In this document: in pieces, positions 1 to 8,854 of the stretch
Layout: every line of letters starts with the position of its first letter
How positions within the stretch are numbered: the stretch's first letter is position 1
Assembly: GCF_014204795.1 (NCBI RefSeq)
Contig: NZ_JACHMB010000001.1
Span: 7,700,501 to 7,764,500, forward strand
Source of the DNA: Nonomuraea jabiensis
Lineage (GTDB): Bacteria > Actinomycetota > Actinomycetes > Streptosporangiales > Streptosporangiaceae
Reading direction: 5' to 3'
Length of the DNA: 64,000 nucleotides
The notes under the pieces: model-generated
Told to the model about the DNA's origin: nothing
Database searches by the model: none
Seen by the model: the letters and a program-made list of their open reading frames with translations, nothing else
Program-made: the position numbers and the translations under genes

Positions 1-2
1 CG

Positions 3-419
3 GCGGTGGCGCTGGACGCGGTCCGCTACCACCCGCGCTCCACCCACGTCACGCGGCTGAACGGCGCCGTGTTCAGGGGCTCCGCCGACGGCGGCGCCAC
101 CTGGACCGACCTGCACACGGTCAGCGGGATCGACACGGCGCGGTGGTACTCCGCCGCGCTCGCGCGGACCGCCGCCTACCCGTGGCTGCGCGTCGCCTTC
201 CCGTCGGGCAACGCCAACGTGGCCGAGATCGAGTTCCTGTCCAGGAGCGACGACCGTACCCTGCTCGACCTGCTCGTCGAGGAGGCCGAGGCCGTCGATC
301 CGAGCCGCCGCACCCCCGAGCTGACCGCCGCGCTGGAGCACGCCCGCTCCGAGCTGAGCGGCCAGGAGCAGATCGACGCCGCGGCCGAGCGGCTGCGCCT
401 CGCCCTCGCGAGCCTGTGA
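3..419 (+). CDS. C-terminal part of a carbohydrate-active/cell-surface protein (FIVAR-like tail)
   Basis: The reading frame is open at the window edge, so only the last ~138 residues are present and the true start lies upstream. The first ~75 residues look like the end of a beta-sandwich discoidin (F5/8 C)-type module, finishing in NVAEIEFL. The last ~55 residues (about 80-137) form a helical segment with spaced Leu/Ala and an ..ELTAALEHAR..ERLRLALASL pattern that resembles a FIVAR three-helix module, found in secreted glycan-active proteins. The next gene is a putative alginate lyase 32 bp downstream in the same direction, so an exported polysaccharide-degrading role is plausible. The catalytic part is outside the window and the enzyme class cannot be told. 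Confidence 0.55.
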   Translation, partial: AVALDAVRYHPRSTHVTRLNGAVFRGSADGGATWTDLHTVSGIDTARWYSAALARTAAYPWLRVAFPSGNANVAEIEFLSRSDDRTLLDLLVEEAEAVDPSRRTPELTAALEHARSELSGQEQIDAAAERLRLALASL

Positions 420-451
420 CCCCGTACCCTCCAACCCCCTAAGGAGAGGTC

Positions 452-1669
452 ATGTCCGCACGCACCCCCCTCGTCACCCGTCGGGGCGCCCTCAAAGCCG
501 TGCTCGCGGTCGGCGCCGGCGCGGCCCTGCTGGGCCGCGCCGACCCCGCCGCCGCCGCCGCCAGCCACCCCGGCCTGCTGCACACGCAGGCCGACTTCGA
601 CCGCATGCGGTCGATGGTCAACGCCGGAGCCCAGCCCTGGAAGGCGGGCTGGGACCGGCTCGTGGCCAACTCCCACTCCCAGAGCACCTGGACGCCCAAC
701 CCGCAGGCGACGATCGTGCGCGGCGGCGACGGCCAGAACTACGGGATCCTCTACAACGACATCCACGCCGCCTACCAGAACGCGCTGCGCTGGAAGGTCA
801 GCGGCAGCACAGCGCACGGCGACAAGGCCCGCGACATCCTCAACGCCTGGTCCGGCACGCTCACCACGGTCACCGGCAACGCCGACCGGTTCCTGGCCGC
901 GGGCATCTACGGCTACCAGTTCGCCAACGTCGCCGAGATCATGCGCGGTTACGGCGGCTTCGACCTGGCCCGCTTCCAGCGGATGATGCTCAACGTCTTC
1001 CTCCCGCTCAACCAGAGCTTCCTGACCGGCCACAACGACGCCTGCATCACCAACTACTGGGCCAACTGGGATCTGTGCACCATGAACTCGATCCTGGCCA
1101 TCGGCGTGCTCTGCGACCGGCAGGACCTCATCGACCGGGCCGTCACGTACTTCAAGACGGGCGCGGGCAACGGCTCGATCGCGCACGCCATCCCGTTCCT
1201 GCACGGCGGCGGGCTCGCGCAGTGGCAGGAGAGCGGGCGCGACCAGGGGCACACCATGATGGGCGTCGGCCAGATGGGGGCCTTCTGCGAGATGGCCTGG
1301 AACCAGGGCATCGACCTGTACGGCTACGACGGCAACCGGTTCGCCAAGGCGTGCGAGTACATCGCCAGGTACAACCTGGGCGAGGACGTCCCGTTCACCG
1401 CCTACACCTGGGGCACCGGCCAGAACTGCGCCCAGCAGACGCACACCGCGATCTCCCCGGCGAGCCGCGGCGAGGTGCGGCCCGTCTGGGAGACCGTCTA
1501 CAACCACTACGCCGTCAGGCGCGGCCTGGCGATGCCGTACTCCGCCGCGTTCGTCGCCAAGGTGCGGCCGGAGGGCGGCGGCGGAGACTACGGGCCCAAC
1601 AGCGGCGGCTTCGACCAGCTCGGGTTCGGCACGCTCACGCACGCCAGGACGCCACCTTCACGATCGTGA
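452..1669 (+). CDS. Tat-exported alginate lyase family protein
   Basis: The 405-residue product begins with a twin-arginine signal (TRRGALKAVLAVGAGAALLG followed by an Ala-rich cleavage region near residue 35). The mature part is an all-helical, Trp/Tyr/Asn-rich domain with HNDACITNYWANWDLC and QESGRDQGHTMMG segments typical of the alginate-lyase (alpha/alpha toroid) superfamily. Those Asn/His/Arg/Tyr residues are the usual catalytic set of such lyases, which beta-eliminate uronic-acid polysaccharides outside the cell. AAGGAGAGG lies 3-11 bases before the ATG. It follows the glycan-active fragment by 32 bp. The stop codon sits in a 12-bp palindrome (1658-1669). The substrate is not defined by sequence alone and could be another uronan. 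Confidence 0.75.
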   Translation: MSARTPLVTRRGALKAVLAVGAGAALLGRADPAAAAASHPGLLHTQADFDRMRSMVNAGAQPWKAGWDRLVANSHSQSTWTPNPQATIVRGGDGQNYGILYNDIHAAYQNALRWKVSGSTAHGDKARDILNAWSGTLTTVTGNADRFLAAGIYGYQFANVAEIMRGYGGFDLARFQRMMLNVFLPLNQSFLTGHNDACITNYWANWDLCTMNSILAIGVLCDRQDLIDRAVTYFKTGAGNGSIAHAIPFLHGGGLAQWQESGRDQGHTMMGVGQMGAFCEMAWNQGIDLYGYDGNRFAKACEYIARYNLGEDVPFTAYTWGTGQNCAQQTHTAISPASRGEVRPVWETVYNHYAVRRGLAMPYSAAFVAKVRPEGGGGDYGPNSGGFDQLGFGTLTHARTPPSRS

Positions 1670-1692
1670 CGGGGCTGGCCGCGCCGAGCGTC

Positions 1693-1707
1693 ATCACCGA
1701 AGGTGAT
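1693..1707. terminator. small hairpin downstream of alginate lyase
   Basis: ATCACC and GGTGAT arms flank a GAA loop, 24 bases after the lyase stop. The stem is short and has no T-tract, so it is only a weak terminator candidate. Confidence 0.3.
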
Positions 1708-1809
1708 CACGTCCTTCCTTTCCGGTTGTTTCCGGGAGATCGGTGGATCTTCACCGCTACGATCCGACCTTTCCGGCAGTAAACCCGAGAGAAAGCGAGA
1801 CGGACCCCC

Positions 1810-2709
1810 ATGTGGATCGCATTGGGCGTGATCGTCGTCCTGGTCGCGGGCGTGGCTCTGTGGTGGAGGTTCCGGGATCCGCTCCGAGGCGAGGACTTCT
1901 ACAAGTTCCACGTCGAACGCAAGTGGGCCTGGGAGCTCATCCTCGACGAGGAGCAGGAGCGGGCCTTCATGGCCGGGCTCGAGGCGTACGACGAGGAGAG
2001 CACGGTCTTCCCGCACCGCGAGGCCGGCGCGCTGCGCGTCTACGACCCGTCCATGATGATCTCGCTGTTCCTGCTCGCCGAGCAGTTCGCCGCGCTGGGC
2101 CCGCAGGCCCTGGCCGACCCGGCGGGCGCCGTACGCCACCTGATCGACCAGGCCGCGCAGAGCGAGACCGGCGGCGTGCTGCACCTCGACGACGACTGGA
2201 TGGCCGAGCCGGTCGACGGCATGGACAAGTACGACTTCACCAGCGCGATGATGGACGCCGTCCACGCCCAGGGCGTGGACGGCGGCGTCGGCGGCTACGG
2301 CGACGAGGACGGCGGCTACGGCATGCTGACCGTGCTCGTGGAGATGCCGCAGCACGTGGCGCGCATGTACGTCGACGCCCACAGCCACGCCGCCCCCGGC
2401 GAGATCCGCAACCGGCTCGACGTCTACAAGGCCGTGATCGAGGAGCCGGAGCCCGAGTTCGTGGCGGGGCTGGAGAGCGCCGACGCCGAGCGCAGCCGCT
2501 TCACGAACACGCTGATGTACGACTACGGCCGGGTGCTCGCCGGATACCGGTCGATGCGCCCGCAGATGCCGCACGCGCAGCCGTCCGACGTCATGTCCAT
2601 GGTCATGGCGCGCATGCTCTCGGACAGCCGGCCCGGCATGACCTGGACCCGGCAGCCGTCGACCGAGCAGTACCAGCGCGCCCTGGAGCTGATCTCAACG
2701 AGAGGCTGA
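1810..2709 (+). CDS. membrane-anchored protein of unknown function
   Basis: The 299-residue product starts with one clear membrane helix (WIALGVIVVLVAGVALWWRF, residues 2-21), followed by a soluble, acidic, helix-rich domain on one side of the membrane. I recognise no family. Features include a Gly/Asp-rich stretch (GGVGGYGDEDGGYG, around residues 158-171) and several Met-rich segments. The start is the first ATG before the membrane helix; the ribosome site is weak (GAGAAAGCGAGACGG). It converges on the SMI1/KNR4-type gene and overlaps its 3' end by 15 bp. Function cannot be assigned. Confidence 0.7.
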   Translation: MWIALGVIVVLVAGVALWWRFRDPLRGEDFYKFHVERKWAWELILDEEQERAFMAGLEAYDEESTVFPHREAGALRVYDPSMMISLFLLAEQFAALGPQALADPAGAVRHLIDQAAQSETGGVLHLDDDWMAEPVDGMDKYDFTSAMMDAVHAQGVDGGVGGYGDEDGGYGMLTVLVEMPQHVARMYVDAHSHAAPGEIRNRLDVYKAVIEEPEPEFVAGLESADAERSRFTNTLMYDYGRVLAGYRSMRPQMPHAQPSDVMSMVMARMLSDSRPGMTWTRQPSTEQYQRALELISTRG

Positions 2710-4308
2710 CCCGCCGCGGGCGAACCGGCCCGCGAAGGTCCGCACGTCCGCCGACCTGCCGGCCAGGTCGGCCGCCCACTTGACCGCCGTCCTCAGCGAC
2801 GGCTCCGGGGCGTGGTACGACCTGTCGACCGACCACCACCAGGCCCGCTCCCGGGGCGGCTCGGCGGCCAGCTCGGCCGCCGCCAGCCCCGCCGGGTGGC
2901 CGGCCCGCTCCCAGAGCTCCTCCCACTGCGCGCGGCGCAGGCGCAGGTAGAGCAGGTTCTTCAGGTCGGCGAGCACGCCCAGGTCGTTGACGGTGGCCTG
3001 GGACAGGTCCAGCCCGTACAGGCGCGGGCACGACACGAGCGGCGTCAGGTCCACGGGGCTCGCGGTACGCAGCGTCAGCAGGCGCAGCGTGGCGTGGCCC
3101 GCCAGCGGCCACAGGTCGATCGCGTCCATGGCCAGGTCGAGCAGCTCCACCGGCGTGTCGCGGAGCGGGCCCAGGTCCGCTCCGGGCACGTTCTCCACGG
3201 TGATCTGCCACAGCGTCGGCGCCCCGCGCAGGGGCCGGAAGTCGGCCAAGGGGGCGTTGAGCACCGTCAGGCGTTCGATCCCCGGCCGCATGCCGCGCAT
3301 GGAGGCCGCGTCGGCGCCGGCGACGACCAGCTCGCGGGACTCCTCCGCCGGCTCCTCGACGTCGATCCACAGCTCGCCCTCCTCGACCCGGTACGAGCCC
3401 GCCCGCAGCGCGGCGACGTGCCGCCGCAGCAGGGCGGTCACCGAGTCGGCGACGTAGGCCGGGCCGCCGTCATGGTGTGCGCCCATGCGGATGACCTGGC
3501 CGGAGCGCCCGCCGGGTCCCGGCGCGAGGTCCACGGCCAGGAAGTCGCCGCCGGTGCTGGTGGCGAACGGGATCCAGCCCGGATGGTCCGACGCCCGGCG
3601 CACCGCCAGCAGCGGGCCGGTGCTGGTGATCAACGGGTTGAGCAGGTGGTCACGCCAGGCGCGGCCCGCGGCCCACCAGCGGTTCTCCGGGCGGCTCTGG
3701 CTCACCAGCCGCTCCAGGCCGAACCAGGGGTGCCGGTCCAGCAGCCCCTCGCCGCCGTCGCCGTCGATGTGCGCATACAGGGCACGAAGGTCGTCGGGGA
3801 GCCCCATCGCGAGCTCGGCCCGGCGCGCCTCGGGCAGCGCGGGCGGCGGCGCGTACGTGTCCCGCCCCAGGACCCGGTCCCGCTCCCGTAAGTAGGCGCC
3901 GAGCAGGGCGACCGCCTCCCGCGGGTCCCCCGCCTGCGTGGACTCCGCCGGGCCCGGCTGGAACGCCGCCGGCTCGGCCGGGAGCGCGTGCCGGTCCAGC
4001 ACGTACAGGAAGCCGCCGGCATGGGCACGCTCCAGCGACTCGCTGACCACCGCCTCGAACCGCCCCTTGGCCTCGACGACCAGCTCGACGGACAGGTGAT
4101 CGCCGGCCGGACCGGCCAGCGTGTGCACGGCGCTCAGCTCGGCGTGCAGGTCGACGTCGCCGCCGCGGGAGCCGGGCTCGTACGTCAGCCCGCTGTGCCC
4201 GGACCCGCCGCCGCCGGTCGCGAACCCCCGTAACTCGGCCCTGCGCCACTTCGGGGGCGCCGCCGCCGCGATCTTCTCGGCCATGGAGCGGAGTACGTCG
4301 TCGATCAC
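2695..4308 (-). CDS. SMI1/KNR4 (SUKH) protein with C-terminal LRR-like repeats
   Basis: The product is about 537 residues if it starts at the GTG preceded by GGGAAAGGTC; an ATG 24 bases downstream is the alternative. The centre (roughly residues 165-290) matches the SMI1/KNR4 pattern: LPDDLRALYAHIDGDG, a Trp-rich middle, and FATSTGGDFLAVDLAPGPGG followed by GQVI. The last third (about 340-470) has short leucine-periodic repeats (..LTVLNAPLADFRPL.., ..LWQITVENVPGADLGPL..). SUKH domains are scaffold or immunity modules, often protecting against polymorphic toxins, but no toxin gene is adjacent. It is divergent from the DUF6493-type gene across 85 bp. A protein-binding or regulatory role is inference. 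Confidence 0.7.
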   Translation of the reverse strand: MIDDVLRSMAEKIAAAAPPKWRRAELRGFATGGGGSGHSGLTYEPGSRGGDVDLHAELSAVHTLAGPAGDHLSVELVVEAKGRFEAVVSESLERAHAGGFLYVLDRHALPAEPAAFQPGPAESTQAGDPREAVALLGAYLRERDRVLGRDTYAPPPALPEARRAELAMGLPDDLRALYAHIDGDGGEGLLDRHPWFGLERLVSQSRPENRWWAAGRAWRDHLLNPLITSTGPLLAVRRASDHPGWIPFATSTGGDFLAVDLAPGPGGRSGQVIRMGAHHDGGPAYVADSVTALLRRHVAALRAGSYRVEEGELWIDVEEPAEESRELVVAGADAASMRGMRPGIERLTVLNAPLADFRPLRGAPTLWQITVENVPGADLGPLRDTPVELLDLAMDAIDLWPLAGHATLRLLTLRTASPVDLTPLVSCPRLYGLDLSQATVNDLGVLADLKNLLYLRLRRAQWEELWERAGHPAGLAAAELAAEPPRERAWWWSVDRSYHAPEPSLRTAVKWAADLAGRSADVRTFAGRFARGGSASR

Positions 4309-4393
4309 GCGACCTTTCCCACCCGACTCGATCTGTGAACGGCCGGATCGGCACCCGGTCGCTTTGTCGGTGATGATCTCTAATCTCCCGCCC

Positions 4394-7300
4394 ATGACAC
4401 AAGTGACCCCGTTACCCGCCTGGCCGGAGCTGCGCGACCTCGTCACCGAGGGCAGGACCGCGGAGCTGGCCGACCGCGTGATCGCGCTGGACGAGGCCGA
4501 GCGCCCCGAAGTGGCGCGGCGCCTGCCCGCCTTCCGCAAGGAGCTGCGCTCGCTGGCCGGCCGGGCGGCCAGCGAGCGCTGGGAGTCCCTCGACGAGGGC
4601 GAGTCGATGTCGTGGGACGAGACGATTCCCGGCGTGTTCGCCGGGTTCGGGATGTCACTGCGGATCGTGGGCGCGGGCACGATCGCGGGCCCCGCGGCCG
4701 CGGCCACGTGGCTGGGCCGGCGCGAGTTCGACCCGCGGTGGTCGGCCCCGCAGGACCCGGCCGACCTGGTCCGCGTCATCCTCTCCCGCCCCGCCGGGTG
4801 GCGGGCCGACGTGGTCGGACGGCTCGCCGGGCGCATCCGCACGTCCGGCGACACCCTCCTCCCGCTCGTGCTGGCGCTGCTGCGGGCCTGCGGAGGCGTG
4901 CCGGCCGAGCACGACCCGCTCGTGGTCGGCTGGCTGTCCGCCGGGGTGGTGGCGGACGACCCGCTGCTCGCGCCGCTGCTGCCGAGGATCTTCGAGGCGG
5001 AGGGGGTGGGCCGCGCGCTGCGCGAGGAACGGCTCGAACCGGCGCCCTCCCCGTGGCTGTCCCGGATGCGGGAGCTCCTGGCGTCCGGGCAGGTGTCGCG
5101 CGGGGAGCTCCTCGACGGCTGCGTGAGCCGCTTCCTGCGCGGGGGCGACGCCGTCGACCTGCGCTTCTTCGTACGGCTGCACACGCTGATCGACCCGGCG
5201 CCGCAGGAGGCGGCCGGGCGGGCGCGGGACTACCTCCGGCTGCTGCCCTCGGCGCCCGGCACGGTCGCCGAGCTCGCGCTCACCCAGGTGCGCCGCACCG
5301 GGCCGCACGACCCGGCGGAGGTCGCCGAGGCGATCGGCGCGCTCACCTTCCGCCCGGAGGCCAAGCTGGCGCGGGCGGGGCTGAGCTGGCTGGAGGAGGA
5401 GGTACGGCAGGCGCCCGGGCGGGCCGCCGACCTGGCGCCCGCGCTGGCGACGGCGTTCGCCCACGCGTCCTACGAGGTCCAGGGACGGGCGGCCGCGCTG
5501 GCGCTCAGGCACGCCGCCGCGTTCGGCGTGTGCCCGGGGATCGGCGCCGCGGAGATCTCCGACGCGATCCCGATGCTGCCCGGAGCCCTGGGGGCGCGGG
5601 TGGCCGCGGTCTTCGGCGGCGAGGCCGCGCCTGAGGAGACGCCGGAGCCGTTCACCCCGGCGGCGCTGCCCGCCGTGGCCGCGCCCGGGCCCTTCCCCGC
5701 GGCCGGGCCGGTCACCGAGACTCCGTACCGGTGGAGGGAGTACGAGCGGTGGCTGGCGGACTTCGTGGAGCAGGCCGGTAAGGACCGCGCGGCGCTGCGC
5801 GGGCAGCTGGCGAGCGCCTTCCGGGTGGCCGACCCCTACCTGTACGAGATGCAGCCCTGGCGGGGGCCCGGCTGGTGGATCTCGGCGCTGGCCACGGAGG
5901 TGATCGCCCCTGGAACGGACCCCGGGGTGCCGGATCCGGAGCCTGTGGACCCATGGGAGGGCGCGAGCTTCTCTGTCCGGGTCATGCCCATTTCGGCGGA
6001 AGAGGCACTGGAGGACGCCGAGACCGAGCCCGCGGACAGCGGCGGTGGCGCGTCGGAGGCCGAGCCTTCGGGGAGCGGCGATGGTGTGTCGGAGGCCGGG
6101 CCTTCAGGGAGCGGCGGGGATGCGTCAGAGGATGACGAGGATGACGAGGAAGGCGAACCCCAGCGGGCGTTCGGCGAGCTGCCGGAGCACGTACGCGAGG
6201 AGATCTTCCAGCAGCTCCAGGAGATCGGCGTCGCCGGCGAGCGGATCGCGGCGATGCGCGACGGGCTGCCCCTGCCCCCGCCCGACCCCTCCGAACCGGA
6301 CTTCCGCGTCTGGATCTCCTACATGGGCTCGCGCCCGCTGTTCGGCAAGCCGGAGCCGCCCGGCCCCGGCGTGGAGCTGCGCCGCCGGCGCCGGCTGCCC
6401 GAGCCCCAGGTGATGTCGCCGCCGGACATGTTCCTGCTGCACCGCCTCAGCGAGGTCTACGTGGCGCTGCGGGAGGGCACGCTGCCCCCGCTGCTCCTGG
6501 CCACGCCCACGGTGACGAACGGCCGCCTGGACCCCGGCGTGCTGGTGGACCGGCTGGAGACGTGCGCCGCCGCCGGCGTCGAACCGTTGGCCGCCGACCT
6601 GCAGCAGGCACTGCTGCGGCTGCCCCGGGGCGCCCACCCGGACGCCGCCGAACGGGCCGCCCGCGTGGGCTCGCAGGCCGCCGCCCAGGTCGCCGCCTGG
6701 CTGGCCGGAGGCGGTCTGCCGGACCCGGAGGCAGGCCTGAAATGGGGATACATGGAGGGCGCCACCGACTACCTCTTCGAGGAACGCGAGCCTTCCCCCG
6801 GAGTCGGCCACGTCCGGCTCGTCCCGGTGCTGCGCGCGGAGCCGACCGGCCACGACCTCATCGACGAACTGCTGCGGGAGCCGAGTTCGTGGCGCTCGGA
6901 CGGGCACGGGGAGTCCATGGACTGGTGGCCCGCCGTCCTGCCGTCGCACCGCGAGGTCGTGGCCGTCAACTACCTGCCCCACCTGCTCTACCAGTGGAAC
7001 CACGCGGGGGTGTACCCGCCGTACCTGGAGGCCCTGTGCCAGGCGGACGGCCCGGTCGGGGACGCGACGGCGATCATCCTGGCGTACTTCCTGTCCACGG
7101 ACGCCGAGCGGGGCGTACCGCTCCTGCTGCGCATGGCCGCCAAGGGAGATTTGCCGGCCGCGGCGGTGGGAAGGCAGCTCACCCACCTGATCCGCCGCGC
7201 CGGTCACCAGCCCCGCCCGGTGGTGGCCGCCCTCGCTGTCGCCGCCCGCGAGGGGGCGTACGAGCAGGTCTGGGAGATCCTCCGCGCCATGCTGCCCGCC

Positions 7301-7486
7301 CTGCTTCCCGGGGAGGGCGAGCGCCCCAACATCACCCACACGGAGGCGGTGACACTCGCCGCCGACGTGGCGACGTGGGCGAAGGCGGGCGGGGACGTCC
7401 CGGCGACGGTCTCGGCGTACGCGGCCGGCAAACGCACCAGCCGCTTCGCCCGCGAATGCCGCCGCCTCCGCACCCAACTCACCTAA
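4394..7486 (+). CDS. large DUF6493-type protein
   Basis: The 1030-residue soluble protein is built of helical, HEAT-like Leu/Ala repeats (for example residues 70-400), with no signal peptide or membrane segment. Opening and overall pattern resemble the DUF6493 family of large actinobacterial proteins of unknown function. Residues about 545-590 form a low-complexity linker with a 12-residue repeat (SEAEPSGSGDG / SEAGPSGSGGD) ending in an acidic DDEDDEEGE run, which divides the protein into two halves. ATG 4394 was chosen because the domain begins there; upstream in-frame sequence is antisense to the neighbour. No Shine-Dalgarno site is visible. TAATCT lies 8 bases before the ATG, so leaderless translation is possible. 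The family name is from memory. Confidence 0.65.
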   Translation: MTQVTPLPAWPELRDLVTEGRTAELADRVIALDEAERPEVARRLPAFRKELRSLAGRAASERWESLDEGESMSWDETIPGVFAGFGMSLRIVGAGTIAGPAAAATWLGRREFDPRWSAPQDPADLVRVILSRPAGWRADVVGRLAGRIRTSGDTLLPLVLALLRACGGVPAEHDPLVVGWLSAGVVADDPLLAPLLPRIFEAEGVGRALREERLEPAPSPWLSRMRELLASGQVSRGELLDGCVSRFLRGGDAVDLRFFVRLHTLIDPAPQEAAGRARDYLRLLPSAPGTVAELALTQVRRTGPHDPAEVAEAIGALTFRPEAKLARAGLSWLEEEVRQAPGRAADLAPALATAFAHASYEVQGRAAALALRHAAAFGVCPGIGAAEISDAIPMLPGALGARVAAVFGGEAAPEETPEPFTPAALPAVAAPGPFPAAGPVTETPYRWREYERWLADFVEQAGKDRAALRGQLASAFRVADPYLYEMQPWRGPGWWISALATEVIAPGTDPGVPDPEPVDPWEGASFSVRVMPISAEEALEDAETEPADSGGGASEAEPSGSGDGVSEAGPSGSGGDASEDDEDDEEGEPQRAFGELPEHVREEIFQQLQEIGVAGERIAAMRDGLPLPPPDPSEPDFRVWISYMGSRPLFGKPEPPGPGVELRRRRRLPEPQVMSPPDMFLLHRLSEVYVALREGTLPPLLLATPTVTNGRLDPGVLVDRLETCAAAGVEPLAADLQQALLRLPRGAHPDAAERAARVGSQAAAQVAAWLAGGGLPDPEAGLKWGYMEGATDYLFEEREPSPGVGHVRLVPVLRAEPTGHDLIDELLREPSSWRSDGHGESMDWWPAVLPSHREVVAVNYLPHLLYQWNHAGVYPPYLEALCQADGPVGDATAIILAYFLSTDAERGVPLLLRMAAKGDLPAAAVGRQLTHLIRRAGHQPRPVVAALAVAAREGAYEQVWEILRAMLPALLPGEGERPNITHTEAVTLAADVATWAKAGGDVPATVSAYAAGKRTSRFARECRRLRTQLT

Positions 7487-7569
7487 GCCCGACGCCGCAC
7501 CCGCGCCCGCTCGCCACCGCACCATCGCCACCGCGCCGTGGCCGCCGGTCCTCGGCACCGCACCGTCCG

Positions 7570-7639
7570 CTGCACCGTTGCCGCCGCACCGTTGCCGCTG
7601 CACCGTTGCCGCCGCACCGTTGCCGGCGCGCCGTTGCCA
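7570..7639. repeat. 14-bp tandem repeat, five units
   Basis: Four near-identical units of C(C/T)GCACCGTTGCCG at 7570, 7584, 7598 and 7612 are followed by a decayed fifth (GCGCGCCGTTGCCA). Units differ by a C/T alternation at position 2. It is noncoding and lies between two same-strand genes. Confidence 0.9.
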
Positions 7640-7840
7640 CCGGGTCCTCGGCACGGAGTCCTCGGCGCTGCGCCGGTGGGCGGGCGCGTGTGTCGGCAGC
7701 GACGCCCGCTTGCCGTTCATCCTGACCGGGGGCGACTACGGCGCTTGCTCGGGAGAGGCCCCGGGTGTCCAGCCGCCGCGCTCGTCGGGCGTCAGCCCCG
7801 GACGGTGCGGCAGCGGCGAGCGGGGAGACGGATTTGTCTC

Positions 7841-7869
7841 CTGACGGCGATTACTGAACCGGATAAGCT
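7841..7869 (+). promoter_or_regulatory. putative leaderless promoter of the MOSC gene
   Basis: CTGACG (-35, 7841-7846), a 17-bp spacer, and TAAGCT (-10, 7864-7869) place the start point at or next to the GTG at 7876, where no ribosome site is seen. Confidence 0.45.
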
Positions 7870-7875
7870 TAGGCG

Positions 7876-8694
7876 GTGATCCTTGATCAAATCCTGATTT
7901 ATCCGCTGAAATCGGGTCAGGGTTGGGCGCGGTCCGAGGCGGTCGTTCACCCTTGGGGCCTGGACGGGGACAGGCGCTGGGCGATCGTCGACGAGCACGG
8001 CGACAACCTGTGGCTGGGCGAGTTCCCGCGCCTGGCATCCGTCACCGCCCGCCCCACCGCCGACGACGGTCTGCGGCTCGCGGCACCCGGCATGGAACCC
8101 CTGACCGTGCCGCCCGCCACCGGTGCGCCCACGCCGGTCGGCTTCTCCGGCCTGGACAAGGCGGTGCTCGCCGACGACGCCGCGCACGCCTGGTTCAGCG
8201 AGCTGCTGGATCGCCCGGCGCGGCTGGTGTGGCTGGACGACCCCGGGCGCCGGTCGATCGACCCGGCGCACGGCGGGTTGCCGGGTGAGGTGGTGAGCTT
8301 CGCGTGGGACGCGCCGCTCCTGCTCGTCTCGGAGTCGTCCGCGCTCGCCCTGGACGGGTGGCTGGCCGAGGAGGCGGCCCGCCACGGCGAGGATCCGCCC
8401 GGGCGGTTGTCGCGGGTACGGTTCCGTCCCAACGCGATCGTCAAGGGCGCGGAGCCCTTCGCGGAGGAGGGCTGGCGCGAGGTGCGGATCGGCTCCGTGC
8501 CCTTCCGCGTCTCGGAGATCTGCGACCGTTGCGCGGTGACGACGATCGATCCGGAGACCCAGGTGAAGGGCAAGGAGCCGCTGCGGACGCTGGCCCGGCA
8601 CCGCAAGTGGGACGGCAAGACCTGGTTCGGCATCCGCCTCGTGACCCTCGAACCGGGCACGATCCGGGTGGGCGATCCGGTCATCGCCCGCTGA
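7876..8694 (+). CDS. MOSC domain protein (molybdenum cofactor sulfurase C-terminal type)
   Basis: The 272-residue protein has an N-terminal MOSC beta-barrel (residues 1-~110, opening with IYPLKSGQGWARSEA) followed by the MOSC domain. Diagnostic are SRVRFRPNAIVKG (about 178-190) and the cysteine motif CDRCAVTTIDPETQVKGKEP (about 216-235), the conserved Cys region of mARC/YcbX-like enzymes that bind Moco and reduce N-hydroxylated compounds. Redox partners are not encoded nearby. The start is a GTG right behind a promoter-like sequence, so a leaderless message is likely. It converges with the TetR gene across a 160-bp spacer that shows nothing else. Confidence 0.85.
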   Translation: MILDQILIYPLKSGQGWARSEAVVHPWGLDGDRRWAIVDEHGDNLWLGEFPRLASVTARPTADDGLRLAAPGMEPLTVPPATGAPTPVGFSGLDKAVLADDAAHAWFSELLDRPARLVWLDDPGRRSIDPAHGGLPGEVVSFAWDAPLLLVSESSALALDGWLAEEAARHGEDPPGRLSRVRFRPNAIVKGAEPFAEEGWREVRIGSVPFRVSEICDRCAVTTIDPETQVKGKEPLRTLARHRKWDGKTWFGIRLVTLEPGTIRVGDPVIAR

Positions 8695-8854
8695 CCGGAT
8701 CCAGCTGGGCCGGTGAGAGGTGCGCCACCTTGGACGGGGTCGCGTCTTCCCGTTCGCGCGTCGATCCGGAAGGCAAGAGCCTGCACGACACTACGGAGTG
8801 ACCCGGGTGGGGAGAACCCGGCAGCCGGCGCATGGTGGACTGCGAGCCGGAAGC

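Larger units (their letters stand above)
7487..7875. other. 389-bp intergenic region with tandem repeat and promoter
   Basis: No convincing gene is present; open frames here are low-complexity products of the GC-rich repeat. It holds a 14-bp tandem array (7570-7639) and, at its right end, a promoter for the MOSC gene. Confidence 0.6.

Noticed and set aside
176..1642. A long minus-strand frame over the alginate lyase
   Set aside because: Val/Arg/Gly-rich shadow of the plus-strand gene, which has a Tat signal, a ribosome site and domain features.
7570..7639. Tandem repeat as a CRISPR array
   Set aside because: Units are 14 bp and directly adjacent, with no spacers and no cas genes.
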